Shown: positions 17,083-26,010 of the stretch, piece by piece
Position numbering within the stretch: the first letter of the stretch is position 1
Layout: each line of letters begins with the position of its first letter
IMG/VR virus record: IMGVR_UViG_3300022912_000005
Coordinates: 49,598 to 113,597 of that record
Strand: one strand, 5' to 3'
Length of the DNA: 64,000 nt
Source: a virus
The notes under the pieces: model-generated
The model's database searches: none
What the model saw: only the letters and a program-made list of their open reading frames with translations
Told to the model about the DNA's origin: nothing
Program-made: the position numbers and the translations under genes

Positions 17083-18012
17083 ATGAATAATAATAATAAC
17101 AATAACGATCATACATTATGGGCTGAAAAATATAGACCTGTTAACTTGGATACTTACATTGGTAATCAACATTTGAAAGATAAAGTAACTAGATATATTA
17201 AGAGTGGAGATGTTCCACATTTATTACTATATGGTGTGGCTGGTACTGGTAAAACAACATTAGCTAAAATCATTGCAAATTGTATTGCATGTGATAAGTT
17301 ATATATAAATGCAAGTGATGAAAATAATGTTGATAATGTTCGAACTAAAATAAAGAACTTTGCATCGACTATTGGATTTCAAGATTTGAAAATTGTTATA
17401 TTAGATGAAAGTGATTTTCTTACACCAAATGCACAAGCGGCATTAAGAAATCTAATGGAAACATTTTCTAAACATTGTAGATTTATATTAACATGCAATT
17501 ATGTTGAACGCATAATTGATCCAATACAATCCAGATGTCAATCTTATAAAATCATACCACCATCAAAACGAGATGTTGGAATGCATATGGTTAAAATGTT
17601 AGATGCTGAAGGTGTTAAATATGAGATGGGTGATATTGCAGAAATAATACATGTGAGTTATCCTGATATTCGTAGAGTGATAAACTCAACACAACGACAA
17701 GTAATAGATGGTGGGTTAATTATAGATAAAACATCAATCATTCAAAATGATTATAAAAATAAGCTATTAGATTTGATTAAATCAAATGCAAAACTATCAG
17801 AAATACGACAATTGATTGTTGATACCAATCTATCAGATTATACAGATTTATATAGATTCTTATATGACAAGTTAGATGAGTTTTCAAATGGTCAGGATGT
17901 TGGTTGCATATTAGCATTAGCAGATGGTCAATATCATGATAGTTTTGTAGCTGATCATGAAATTAATTTTATGGCAACGATGGTGAAGTTGTTAGAAGTT
18001 ATTAGGATTTAA
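17083..18012 (+). CDS. 44: clamp loader large subunit (gp44-like AAA+)
   Basis: Opens and loads the gp45 clamp using ATP. WAEKYRPVNLDTYIGNQ is the classic N-terminus; Walker A GVAGTGKTTLAK at about 46-57, Walker B-like VILDESDFLTPNAQAALRNLME (DESD instead of DEAD) at about 104-125, sensor 1 FILTCNYVERIIDPIQSRCQ with the SRC arginine finger at about 135-154. 309 aa matches gp44 (319 aa). Confidence 0.96.
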   Translation: MNNNNNNNDHTLWAEKYRPVNLDTYIGNQHLKDKVTRYIKSGDVPHLLLYGVAGTGKTTLAKIIANCIACDKLYINASDENNVDNVRTKIKNFASTIGFQDLKIVILDESDFLTPNAQAALRNLMETFSKHCRFILTCNYVERIIDPIQSRCQSYKIIPPSKRDVGMHMVKMLDAEGVKYEMGDIAEIIHVSYPDIRRVINSTQRQVIDGGLIIDKTSIIQNDYKNKLLDLIKSNAKLSEIRQLIVDTNLSDYTDLYRFLYDKLDEFSNGQDVGCILALADGQYHDSFVADHEINFMATMVKLLEVIRI

Positions 18013-18013
18013 T

Positions 18014-18457
18014 GTGAGCCCATTTGATTGGATCAATCAGATATTGGTGTATAGAAAACCGTGGGAATCGTTCTCTGAAGCAGAACAGAAATCATTCTCA
18101 TCATATATGGTGAATAGAATATTATCTATGGATATGGAATTCTTAGATATAGTGAATTTATTTCAAAAATATGCAATTGGTACACTTGAACGTAGAGAAG
18201 TGTATAAATGGTATTGTGCTGTATTACCAACAGGTAAAAGGTACAATAAATATATAAAAAGAAAAAATGAAAATAAATACCCAAAATGGTTAGTTGAATT
18301 GTTGACAAAGCATTATGAATTGGGTAGTAATGATGTTATTGATTATTTAGATATATTATATAAGACTATTGATGGTAAATGTGTCCTTAAGGATATACTT
18401 ATTAGATATGGTACAGACTCTAAAAAGATTAAAACATTAAAACTGGAGAATAAATAA
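18014..18457 (+). CDS. 62: clamp loader small subunit (gp62-like)
   Basis: Partner of gp44. SPFDWINQILVYRKPWESFSEAEQKSFSSYMVNRILSMD at the N-terminus and the KRYNKYIKRKNENKYPKWLVELL block fit gp62 of T4-like phages; 147 aa is shorter than T4 (187 aa) but usual for distant relatives. The start is a GTG directly after the gp44 stop (TAATGTGAG: the ATG there runs at once into TGA), so it is probably translated by coupling to gene 44, as in T4. Confidence 0.85.
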   Translation: MSPFDWINQILVYRKPWESFSEAEQKSFSSYMVNRILSMDMEFLDIVNLFQKYAIGTLERREVYKWYCAVLPTGKRYNKYIKRKNENKYPKWLVELLTKHYELGSNDVIDYLDILYKTIDGKCVLKDILIRYGTDSKKIKTLKLENK

Positions 18458-19677
18458 TGGAATGTAATAATTGTGGAAAACCTAAAGCTAGAAATGGTTA
18501 TAAAGTAAATGGTGATCAGCGATATAAATGTACACATTGTAGTGTAGAAAAATATGATGATAATGAGATGGATATTGATATGGATGAAATAACAGATGTC
18601 AATGTGAAACTACATAAGAAGATACAAAAACTGACGGATACCCAACGTATTGAGAGAAAAGCTGTAAGGGATTATGTTAGACAAGAGAATGCATTAGTTG
18701 AGTTAAATAATGAGTTGGTTAAGGTGATATCTGATAATTCATTGTCAAAAGTAACAAAAGTTCGCAGTGCTAAACGTGCAAAGGTGACTGGTATAATACA
18801 AGTAACCGATGTACATTTCAATGAATTAGTACATGCTTGTGGTGATGGAAGTAATTCCTACGACTTTAAAGTAGCCGCTAAGAGGTTTAAATTGTATATT
18901 GATGAATCAGTTCGATATTTAAAGTTTATAGGCGTTAAGGCTGTGTTATTGGCGTTTACTGGTGATCTATTAACATCAGATAGAAGAATGGATGAGATAT
19001 TACATTTGGCAACAAATAGAAGTAAAGCCATATTTCTATCAGTGGACATATTACAACAAGTGATATTGGATTTAAATAAAGAATTTAATGTAACAGTTGC
19101 ATATGTAACTGGTAATGAAGGTAGAACACATGATGATAATTCATTTAGTGAAATAATGGCATCTGATAATTATGATTGGGTTATATGTAATACGTTATCA
19201 TTATTATTTAAGGGTTCGAAGGGTGTTAAATTTGTAACTGGTCATGCTAAAGAAGTTGTGGTTGAAGTCCAAGGTCAGAATGTACTATTAATACACGGTG
19301 ATTCAAAAAGTTTAAAAGGTGCTAATACAACACGTAATGTTCAAAATGTAATTGGTAAATATGCATCTAAAGGTACACAGATATCATTTGTTCTATTAGG
19401 GCATAAACATGAAGTTGAAATAGGACCATTCTTTGCACGAGGTGGTAGTATGGTTGGTGCAAATGAATATTCAGATAAAGATTTACAATTCATAAGTCGA
19501 GCAACACAATGCATTCACACAATCGATGATGTGGGACACATTAATAGTTTAAAAATAGACTTACAAAATGTAGATCATATAAAGGGTTATAATATAGATG
19601 AGTCACTTGAGGAATATAATCCACAGGCACATAAAAAATTGTTCAAACAAACAACAATAGTAAAAGTAGTAATATAA
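18457..19677 (+). CDS. zinc-finger calcineurin-like metallophosphoesterase
   Basis: N-terminal four-Cys zinc ribbon CNNCGKPK...YKCTHC (res. 3-28), of the kind that begins some transposases, then a helical linker (about 50-95) and a metallophosphatase core: TDVHFNELV (about 116), LAFTGDLLTSDRR (about 167), YVTGNEGRTHDDN (about 215), LLIHGDSK (about 280) and LLGHKHE (about 312). The usual GNH[DE] motif is GNEGR, so the catalytic His is displaced. It could be a DNA or nucleotide phosphatase/nuclease; an Mre11/gp47 role is unlikely because no gp46-like ATPase adjoins it. The start overlaps the gp62 stop by one base (TAATG), with GGAG at 18444. Confidence 0.82.
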   Translation: MECNNCGKPKARNGYKVNGDQRYKCTHCSVEKYDDNEMDIDMDEITDVNVKLHKKIQKLTDTQRIERKAVRDYVRQENALVELNNELVKVISDNSLSKVTKVRSAKRAKVTGIIQVTDVHFNELVHACGDGSNSYDFKVAAKRFKLYIDESVRYLKFIGVKAVLLAFTGDLLTSDRRMDEILHLATNRSKAIFLSVDILQQVILDLNKEFNVTVAYVTGNEGRTHDDNSFSEIMASDNYDWVICNTLSLLFKGSKGVKFVTGHAKEVVVEVQGQNVLLIHGDSKSLKGANTTRNVQNVIGKYASKGTQISFVLLGHKHEVEIGPFFARGGSMVGANEYSDKDLQFISRATQCIHTIDDVGHINSLKIDLQNVDHIKGYNIDESLEEYNPQAHKKLFKQTTIVKVVI

Positions 19678-19696
19678 AAACAAAACAGGAGGTTCT

Positions 19697-19936
19697 ATGA
19701 AAAGAACACAAAAGAGTATCAGTAACAGAATTCATAATTTTATGAAAATCTCAATCAATAGACGTAAAGATAAACAATTTTCTGGTAAGGAATTAATGAA
19801 TTCAAAAACATTGATTAATGAAAATCCAGCAAGTGTGATGAGAACATTACGTTGGATGAAAGAAACTGATAAGTTGCAATATGATTGTACCAGTCAATAT
19901 TTTTCTAAATATGTTTTAACTGAACTGGATAGATAA
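19697..19936 (+). CDS. small winged-helix-like protein
   Basis: 79 aa, basic N-terminus (KRTQKSISNRIHNFMK), then SGKELMNSKTLINENPASVMRTLRWMKETDKLQYD, which reads like a winged helix: a helix, a recognition helix and a wing before the final strands. Probably DNA-binding regulator. It has the strongest SD of the window (AGGAGG, 19688-19693) and is followed by a terminator-type hairpin, so it is likely well expressed. No specific family recognised. Confidence 0.65.
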   Translation: MKRTQKSISNRIHNFMKISINRRKDKQFSGKELMNSKTLINENPASVMRTLRWMKETDKLQYDCTSQYFSKYVLTELDR

Positions 19937-19945
19937 ATAATAATA

Positions 19946-19974
19946 AGCACACCCAGTTAAATACTGGGTGTGTT
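19946..19974 (+). terminator. terminator-like hairpin
   Basis: CACACCCAG (19948-19956) pairs with CTGGGTGTG (19964-19972), loop 7 nt, extended by a G-T and an A-T pair. Only a short T run follows, so it may be a weak terminator or a processing/stability hairpin between the winged-helix gene and the zinc-ribbon gene. Confidence 0.6.
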
Positions 19975-19992
19975 AAACAACAAGGATTAAAG

Positions 19993-20196
19993 ATGAGTAA
20001 AAATATAAATTTAAGCAGTATGGATGATGTATTATGTGATGAGTGTAAAAATGATACATTTAAAGAAACTATAAGATTTAAATCACAATCTAAAATAATG
20101 TCACCAGATGGTAAGAATAAGTTAATACCGATACAAACGTTCATGTGTGAAAAGTGCGGTCACGTTAATACACTTTTTAAAGGAAGTACTACCTAA
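19993..20196 (+). CDS. small zinc-ribbon protein
   Basis: 67 aa with CDECKND (res. 14-17) and CEKCGH (about 53-56), a two-knuckle zinc ribbon framing a beta segment. Unknown role; such small ribbons in T4-like phages often bind polymerase subunits or nucleic acid. It is directly followed by the Cas4-like nuclease without spacing. Confidence 0.65.
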   Translation: MSKNINLSSMDDVLCDECKNDTFKETIRFKSQSKIMSPDGKNKLIPIQTFMCEKCGHVNTLFKGSTT

Positions 20197-21087
20197 ATGC
20201 ATGTATCAAATTCACAATTAACATTATATAGTCAATGTCCATTACATTGGAAATTGAGATATATAGATAGATTATCTATTAATCATGGGAGCATTCATAC
20301 TTTATTTGGTACAGCAATGCACAATACCCTTCAAGATTATTTGACCATTTTATTTAATAAATCAATAAAAGAAGCAGAGTCATTAGATTTGTATAAAATG
20401 TTATTGGATAATATGGTAGAGGAATTTACTAAGATAAAAGATACTCATAATGTTCATATTTGTACTAAAGAAGATTTGGTTGAATTTTATAATGATGGTG
20501 TTGAGATAATAAAAGAATTTAAGGCACAGCGAACATCGTTATTTAATACTGATGAATATGACTTAATAGGATGTGAAATTCCATTAGATGTTGAAATATC
20601 AAATGGAGTTAAGTGTATTGCATATTTAGATGTGGTGTTGTGTAATAAAAAGAATGGTATGATTAAAATAATTGATCTAAAAACTGCAACATATGGATGG
20701 AATAAATATGCGAAAACAGATAAAGCAAAAGTGAATCAACTTGTTCTATATAAATATCTATATGCAACTCAATATAATATTGATATAACAACCATCGATA
20801 TTGAGTATTTAATATTAAAGAGAAAACTATATGAAAATGCTAAATTTAAAATAAATAGAATGCAAAAGTTTACACCAGCGAGTGGTCATGTTACAGTGGG
20901 AGGTGTTGTTAGATCATTACAGAAGTTTGTCACAGAAGCATTTCTATTAACAAGTGAATATAATATGTCTGCAAAGTATGGTAGTTGCAAGGGTGTTGGT
21001 AATAAGAATTGTACATATTGTGAATTCAAAAATAAACCAAAACTGTGTGATCCAAAAGGTAGAAAAACCACATTATTATTAAAATGA
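20197..21087 (+). CDS. Cas4/RecB-type PD-(D/E)XK nuclease with Fe-S cluster cysteines
   Basis: SNSQLTLYSQCPLHWKLRYID (res. 4-24) with the first cluster Cys, TAMHNTLQDYL with the His of the RecB motif (about 43), YLDVVL and IIDLKTATYGW (Asp and D-x-K about 150-170) form the nuclease core. KGVGNKNCTYCEFKNKPKLC near the end, with Cys at SCKG, gives the further cysteines expected for a 4Fe-4S cluster. 296 aa. Likely a single-strand or end-processing exonuclease for replication/recombination; AddB/Cas4 relatives need the cluster for stability. Its stop lies within the second 61-bp promoter copy. No CRISPR array or cas1/cas2 is present. Confidence 0.85.
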   Translation: MHVSNSQLTLYSQCPLHWKLRYIDRLSINHGSIHTLFGTAMHNTLQDYLTILFNKSIKEAESLDLYKMLLDNMVEEFTKIKDTHNVHICTKEDLVEFYNDGVEIIKEFKAQRTSLFNTDEYDLIGCEIPLDVEISNGVKCIAYLDVVLCNKKNGMIKIIDLKTATYGWNKYAKTDKAKVNQLVLYKYLYATQYNIDITTIDIEYLILKRKLYENAKFKINRMQKFTPASGHVTVGGVVRSLQKFVTEAFLLTSEYNMSAKYGSCKGVGNKNCTYCEFKNKPKLCDPKGRKTTLLLK

Positions 21088-21141
21088 AAATAAATCAAGA
21101 AAAGTTGTTGACTTGCGACTTTTAGCCTATATTTATATATA
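21081..21141 (+). promoter_or_regulatory. promoter region, copy 2 of the duplicated element
   Basis: Identical to 76-136 except two bases. The repeat begins inside the last codons of the nuclease gene, just as copy 1 begins inside the last codons of its upstream gene. Here it drives the glycan cassette starting at 21182. A short leader with AAAGGGA before ATG follows; the ssb leader hairpin is not repeated. Confidence 0.75.
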
Positions 21142-21181
21142 TAAACAAATAAAAAAACAATGTTGCAGATAAAGGGAAATT

Positions 21182-22600
21182 ATGACAAAGAAAGTTAACA
21201 CAAATTCTGAAATTCCATTCAAAGATAGAAAAAAGATATTAATATTAGCAGATGATTTACGAACACATTCTGGTGTAGGAGTTATGACAAAAGAGATTGT
21301 TATGGGAATGTTACATCAATATAAAATATGTCAAATTGGAAGTGCTTTGAATCATCCAAATAGTGGTGAGATTTCAGATTTAAGTGATGCTGTGAAAAAA
21401 GATTTAAATCTCAATGATGCATATTTAAAAATATATGCAAACAAAGGATATGGTAATCCTGATTTATTGAGAGAAATAATATCAATGGAAAAACCAGATG
21501 CTATATTAATTTATACTGATCCAAGATATTTTGAATGGTTGTTTACTATGGAACATGAAGTGAGACAGACTGTTCCAATTTCATATTATACAATATGGGA
21601 TGACTTACCTGATCCACTATACAATAAACAATATTATAAATCATGTGATCTACTACTACCAATTAGTAAGCAAACACATGGATTATTGCATAGAATTTTA
21701 AAAGATGAGAATCTACCAGACTGGGCTATTCAATATATACCACATGGTATAAATCCAAAACGATTCTTTAAAGTAGATGATGCAGATGAAAAATATGTTG
21801 AATTTAAAAATATATTTAAGTTAGATGATTATAAATTTAAAATATTATATTCAAATAGAAATATCAGACGTAAAAATCCAGGTGATGTAATATTAGCATA
21901 TAAACATTTTGTAGATAAACTACCAAAAGATAAGGTTAAAGAAGCATTGTTAATATTTCATACTGCACCAGTTGATAATAATGGAACAGATTTACGTGCT
22001 GTATGTAAAGATTTATTACCTAAAGAATATAATGTATTATTTACACATGATGTGTTTGGTAGACCATTCACCGATGAAGAGATGAACTACATTTTTAATT
22101 CAGCTGATATGTATATCAACATGGCATCAAATGAAGGATTTGGATTGGGTAGTGCAGAAGCGTTGGCAGTTGAAACTCCAATCATAGTGAATGTCACAGG
22201 TGGATTACAAGATCAGTGTGGATTTAGAGATGATAATGGTAAATTATTGACAGCAGATGATTATATTGAACTTGGATCAAATCATGAAAAACGATATTTA
22301 GATTATGGTGATTGGTGTGAGGCTGTGTTCCCAAAAGTGTTAACACTTCAAGGTTCTCCACCAACACCGTATATCTACGATGATAAAGCTGATTACAAAG
22401 ACTTTGGTGATGGATTATTTAAGTGGTATAATAAGACTGAAGAAGAACGTGCTGAAGCTGGTAAACATGGTAGAGAGTTCTTATATGGACCCGATGCGTG
22501 TATGGGAGTGGATGATATGTGTGCAAGATTCATTAATGCATATGAAGATTTATTTGCTAATTGGAAACCAAGAACTAGATTTGAATTGTATAAGGTATAA
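21182..22600 (+). CDS. GT-B glycosyltransferase (GT4-type)
   Basis: Transfers a sugar from a nucleotide donor. N-terminal Rossmann start ILILADDLRTHSGVGVMTKEI with the glycine loop, acceptor-domain segment DPRYFEWLF, donor-domain start FKILYSNRNIRRKNPGDVI (about 225) and the signature SNEGFGLGSAEALAVETPIIV (about 318-338, E-x7-E pattern). 472 aa. First gene after promoter copy 2. Confidence 0.88.
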   Translation: MTKKVNTNSEIPFKDRKKILILADDLRTHSGVGVMTKEIVMGMLHQYKICQIGSALNHPNSGEISDLSDAVKKDLNLNDAYLKIYANKGYGNPDLLREIISMEKPDAILIYTDPRYFEWLFTMEHEVRQTVPISYYTIWDDLPDPLYNKQYYKSCDLLLPISKQTHGLLHRILKDENLPDWAIQYIPHGINPKRFFKVDDADEKYVEFKNIFKLDDYKFKILYSNRNIRRKNPGDVILAYKHFVDKLPKDKVKEALLIFHTAPVDNNGTDLRAVCKDLLPKEYNVLFTHDVFGRPFTDEEMNYIFNSADMYINMASNEGFGLGSAEALAVETPIIVNVTGGLQDQCGFRDDNGKLLTADDYIELGSNHEKRYLDYGDWCEAVFPKVLTLQGSPPTPYIYDDKADYKDFGDGLFKWYNKTEEERAEAGKHGREFLYGPDACMGVDDMCARFINAYEDLFANWKPRTRFELYKV

Positions 22601-22603
22601 TGA

Positions 22604-22861
22604 ATGAATAAAAATAAGAAATTTGCAGATGCATTAAAAATTGTAACTGATGAAATAAAAAAAGACCCTGGATTATATATAAGCTATCAATCAAATATAG
22701 CTATGATGTTCTATGATACTGTTCTTGATGATGCTTATCAAGAAAGAAAATCTCATATAGAAGTAAAAGATATGCATAGATTAGTAAATGAGGCATCAGA
22801 TAACTTTTTAAGAAGATGGTGTGAATTTACAGATGCTGAATGGGTAGCTAAAAAATTATAA
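22604..22861 (+). CDS. conserved-looking small helical protein, function unknown
   Basis: 85 aa, predicted mostly helical (ALKIVTDEIKKDPGLYISYQSNIAMMFYDTV, EASDNFLRRWCEF). The end TDAEWVAKKL resembles the tail of array member 44445-44720 (EAEWVAMML) but the rest does not match that family. No family recognised. Starts 4 nt after the previous stop. Confidence 0.6.
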   Translation: MNKNKKFADALKIVTDEIKKDPGLYISYQSNIAMMFYDTVLDDAYQERKSHIEVKDMHRLVNEASDNFLRRWCEFTDAEWVAKKL

Positions 22862-22868
22862 GGATAAT

Positions 22869-24218
22869 ATGAAAAAACAAATTGCAATATGTGCTCCAGT
22901 CACATCAAAATCTGGATATGGGGCACACTCAAGAGATATAGTAAGAGCAATATTAAGTCTAAATAAATATGAGTTAAAGATACTTGATGTTAGATGGGGT
23001 AGTTGTCAAAGAAATGCATTAGATGAAATTAAAGATAAGAATATCATTGATTGTTTTTCTGATCAATTAACAAGAAAACCAGATGCATATATTGATATTA
23101 GAATACCAAATGAATTTGAACAGATATGTGATATAAATATTGGAATAACAGCTGGGATTGAAACAACATCAGTATCAACTAAATGGATTGAAGGTTGTAA
23201 TAAAATGACATCAATTATAGTTCCATCAGTGCATTCTGCTAATTCATTTCTTAATACATCATATGATATGTTAGATACCAAAGATAATAATAAAAAGATT
23301 GGATCACTTAAAGTTGAAAAGCCAATGCATGTTATTTTCGAGGGTGCTGATGCAAATATATATAAACCACTTAAAGTGAATGAGATGGATACTAATATAT
23401 TGAAATTGTTGAATGATACAATATCAGAACAGTTTTGTTTCTTATTTGTTGGTCAATGGGGTAAAGGTAATATGGGTGAAGATCGAAAAGATATTGGCAC
23501 ATTAATTAAAACATTCATTGAAACATTTGCTAATAGAAGCAAACAACCTGCCTTGATTTTGAAAACAAATGGTGCTGGATATTCATGTGGTGAAGAATCA
23601 AATATAATCAATAATATAAATTTAATTAAAGCAATGTTTCCAGATACTGTGAAAATGCCAAATATATATTTATTGCATGGTGATCTAACAGATGATGAAA
23701 TGAATAGTTTATATAATCATCCAAAAGTTAAAGCGATGGTATCATTTACACATGGTGAAGGATATGGAAGACCATTATTGGAAGCGACTATGGTTGGATT
23801 ACCTGTCATTGCATCTGATTGGAGTGGACAAAAGGATTTCTTAACTGGTGAACATTCAATATTGTTGGGTGGAGAATTGCAACAAATACCACAAAATATT
23901 GTGTGGAAAGATATTCTAATTCCTGAAAGTGCATGGTTTAATATCAATATAGATCAAGCACGACAATCACTATCATACATGTTTTCGAACTATATGATTA
24001 TGAAACGTAAGGCTGAAACATTAATGCGAATGAATAGAGACAAGTTCACATTGAAGAAGATGGCAGTTCAGTTTGATAAATATCTTGATAGTATTTTTAA
24101 TTCCTTTGGTGAACAACAAATAAAATTACCAGAAAAGATAAAATTACCAAAATTGAAAAAAGTTGAAAAACCACAAAAAATTGAATTACCTAAATTAAAG
24201 CGAATTGTGAAAAAATAA
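22869..24218 (+). CDS. GT-B glycosyltransferase with a basic proline tail
   Basis: IAICAPVTSKSGYGAHSRDIVRAIL (res. 5-29) is the acceptor-domain glycine loop; FLFVGQWGKGNMGEDRKDI (about 193) starts the donor domain; FTHGEGYGRPLLEATMVGLPVI (about 293-314) is the GT4 signature. The last ~35 residues are a repeat of K-[LI]-P-[EK] units (KLPEKIKLPKLKK), a flexible basic tail that may tether it to membrane, DNA or a partner. 449 aa; SD AAGGATAAT. Confidence 0.86.
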   Translation: MKKQIAICAPVTSKSGYGAHSRDIVRAILSLNKYELKILDVRWGSCQRNALDEIKDKNIIDCFSDQLTRKPDAYIDIRIPNEFEQICDINIGITAGIETTSVSTKWIEGCNKMTSIIVPSVHSANSFLNTSYDMLDTKDNNKKIGSLKVEKPMHVIFEGADANIYKPLKVNEMDTNILKLLNDTISEQFCFLFVGQWGKGNMGEDRKDIGTLIKTFIETFANRSKQPALILKTNGAGYSCGEESNIINNINLIKAMFPDTVKMPNIYLLHGDLTDDEMNSLYNHPKVKAMVSFTHGEGYGRPLLEATMVGLPVIASDWSGQKDFLTGEHSILLGGELQQIPQNIVWKDILIPESAWFNINIDQARQSLSYMFSNYMIMKRKAETLMRMNRDKFTLKKMAVQFDKYLDSIFNSFGEQQIKLPEKIKLPKLKKVEKPQKIELPKLKRIVKK

Positions 24219-24225
24219 GGAAAAC

Positions 24226-24696
24226 ATGGAACAAAATAGAATAACAACAAATTGCCCACTGTGTGATTCATTGGGAACATTAGATGTAGTGACATTACCA
24301 AGTACAATACAGAATATGCAATGTATATCATGTGGGTATACAACTTCAACAGATTATGATGCAACAAATATGGAATTTCATACTGCATATATTAATATTG
24401 AAGAGAAATTAAAACAACATATCAAGATTAAAAATGATACCTTTTGGATTCCAATTGTTATGATGTTACCAAGTGGAGCTATTACACCATCTGCTAGTAA
24501 AGATGATTCATTAAAATGGAATGTATCTCTATTGGTAGATATTCCAGAAGAAGAACAGTTTGCTTATCCAGATAGTACGGGTGGTTTTTATCAACAGAGG
24601 TATGATGTAGAACATTATGTTATTTTTGACACGTTCAAAGGTGCATTAAATTCATTAATAGATTTGAACAATAGAATTGCAGATAATAGATCATAG
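24226..24696 (+). CDS. zinc-ribbon protein of unknown function
   Basis: CPLCDSLG (res. 9-12) and CISCGYTT (about 36-39) form an N-terminal zinc ribbon. The remainder (WIPIVMMLPSGAITPSASKDDSLKWNVSLL, DSTGGFYQQRYD) is unrecognised but looks folded and soluble. It interrupts the run of glycosyltransferases. SD GGAAAA. Confidence 0.6.
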   Translation: MEQNRITTNCPLCDSLGTLDVVTLPSTIQNMQCISCGYTTSTDYDATNMEFHTAYINIEEKLKQHIKIKNDTFWIPIVMMLPSGAITPSASKDDSLKWNVSLLVDIPEEEQFAYPDSTGGFYQQRYDVEHYVIFDTFKGALNSLIDLNNRIADNRS

Positions 24697-25144
24697 ACGT
24701 AAGATAACACTTAGGCAATCAGTTTATCATATAAATAAACTATTACCTGGTATGATAATTCAATTTTCATATTATGGTGAGGAACGGGTTGATAAGCGAC
24801 CATTGATATTATTTTTATATCATGATAGAACGAAAAAACTAGTACATGGTATTAATTTAAATTATATATATGATTATGAAGTGCAACAAATATTTGATAA
24901 TGCGGCTAAAATAACAAAAGTTAAAATGGAAAATGAATCAATATTATCAGAGAAAGAATATACAAGAATACTTATTCCAAGAAGTAGATCAGAGCAAACA
25001 ACCAAGAAGTTATATGAGAATATAATTAAACCAACTCTGATTGAATATGATATATATCGAACGTATAAACCAGCTAAAATTAGAAGAATTAAATTGGTTA
25101 CATATAAATTAGGTAGAGGCAAGATCACTAAACAAAAATTATAA
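24677..25144 (+). CDS. hypothetical beta-rich basic protein
   Basis: About 155 aa from a TTG at 24677; the next ATG is 24752, which would cut a likely domain (KLLPGMIIQFSYYG), so the true start is uncertain. PLILFLYHDRTKKLVHGINLNYIYDYEVQ suggests an SH3-like barrel seen in small proteins of marine T4-like phages (recollection only). The C-terminal third is strongly basic (PAKIRRIKLVTYKLGRGKITKQKL), suggesting nucleic-acid binding. Overlaps the zinc protein by 20 nt. Confidence 0.55.
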   Translation: MQIIDHRRKITLRQSVYHINKLLPGMIIQFSYYGEERVDKRPLILFLYHDRTKKLVHGINLNYIYDYEVQQIFDNAAKITKVKMENESILSEKEYTRILIPRSRSEQTTKKLYENIIKPTLIEYDIYRTYKPAKIRRIKLVTYKLGRGKITKQKL

Positions 25145-25153
25145 GAGGTAGAC

Positions 25154-26002
25154 ATGAAAATATCATACGCCATTATGTGCCATAATGAGGGTGATGAGTT
25201 GAGAACATTAATAGATACTATTGTAGAACATATTACAGACGAAGATGAGATAGTATTATTGGATGATTATTCAACAAACAAAGAGACAAAATTATTAATA
25301 GATACTTATGTTCCAATACATAATATCGTATATGAACAACGTCATTTATATAGTGACTTCGCTGGACAAAAGAATCATTTAAGAAAGATGTGTTCAGGTG
25401 ATTATATTTTTAATTTAGATGCCGATGAAGTTCCACATAAATGGTTATTAGCTAATATAAAAGAAGTGTTGTCATTAAATGATAATGTAGATTTATATTT
25501 ATTGCCTAGACTTAATGTGGTACATGGCATTGGTATGTCTCATGTGAATAAATGGGGTTGGAATATATCAGCACATCCACGTCATATTAAATATGAAGTT
25601 TTTGATACTGACACAGATCAATATGAATTATTAAAGAAATCAGACTTAATTATAAATGAATATTTACCATCTGAATTGAGTACCAAATTAGCTGGTGATA
25701 CTAAATTATTAACTGGATTATATAAGAGTAAATATAATAACAAAAATTTAGGTGAGTTCATGGCTGAAGTAGATGGAACTAAACAAGTTGTAGTATATAA
25801 AGCACCAATAGTTAATTGGCCTGATAGACAAGGTAGGATATGGAAAAACATACCAAATATAAGATGGGAAGGGTATGTGCATGAACGAATAGTTGGATAC
25901 ACAAAATACTCAAGATTTCCAGATGATATGCAATATTCAATTATACACGTCAAGGAAATAGCAAAACAAGTTACACAGAACGAATTCTACGATACAATAT
26001 AA
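25154..26002 (+). CDS. family 2 (GT-A) glycosyltransferase
   Basis: ISYAIMCHNEGDELRTLIDTI and IVLLDDYSTNKET are the nucleotide-binding strands; FNLDADEVPHKWLL (about 92-105) contains the D-x-D metal site. Central ISAHPRHIKYEVF and the end NIRWEGYVHERIVGY resemble WaaE/LgtF-type enzymes. 282 aa; SD AGAGG before ATG. Sugar specificity cannot be read. Confidence 0.85.
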   Translation: MKISYAIMCHNEGDELRTLIDTIVEHITDEDEIVLLDDYSTNKETKLLIDTYVPIHNIVYEQRHLYSDFAGQKNHLRKMCSGDYIFNLDADEVPHKWLLANIKEVLSLNDNVDLYLLPRLNVVHGIGMSHVNKWGWNISAHPRHIKYEVFDTDTDQYELLKKSDLIINEYLPSELSTKLAGDTKLLTGLYKSKYNNKNLGEFMAEVDGTKQVVVYKAPIVNWPDRQGRIWKNIPNIRWEGYVHERIVGYTKYSRFPDDMQYSIIHVKEIAKQVTQNEFYDTI

Positions 26003-26010
26003 GAGATAAT

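Noticed and set aside
18457-19677. gp47-type recombination nuclease
   Set aside because: No gp46-like SMC ATPase gene adjoins it and the zinc ribbon is foreign to gp47; kept as a generic metallophosphatase.
22604-22861. Another array-family member
   Set aside because: Only the final AEWVAKKL resembles A1; the N-terminal Y-I-I and central F-S-x-x-x-A motifs are missing.
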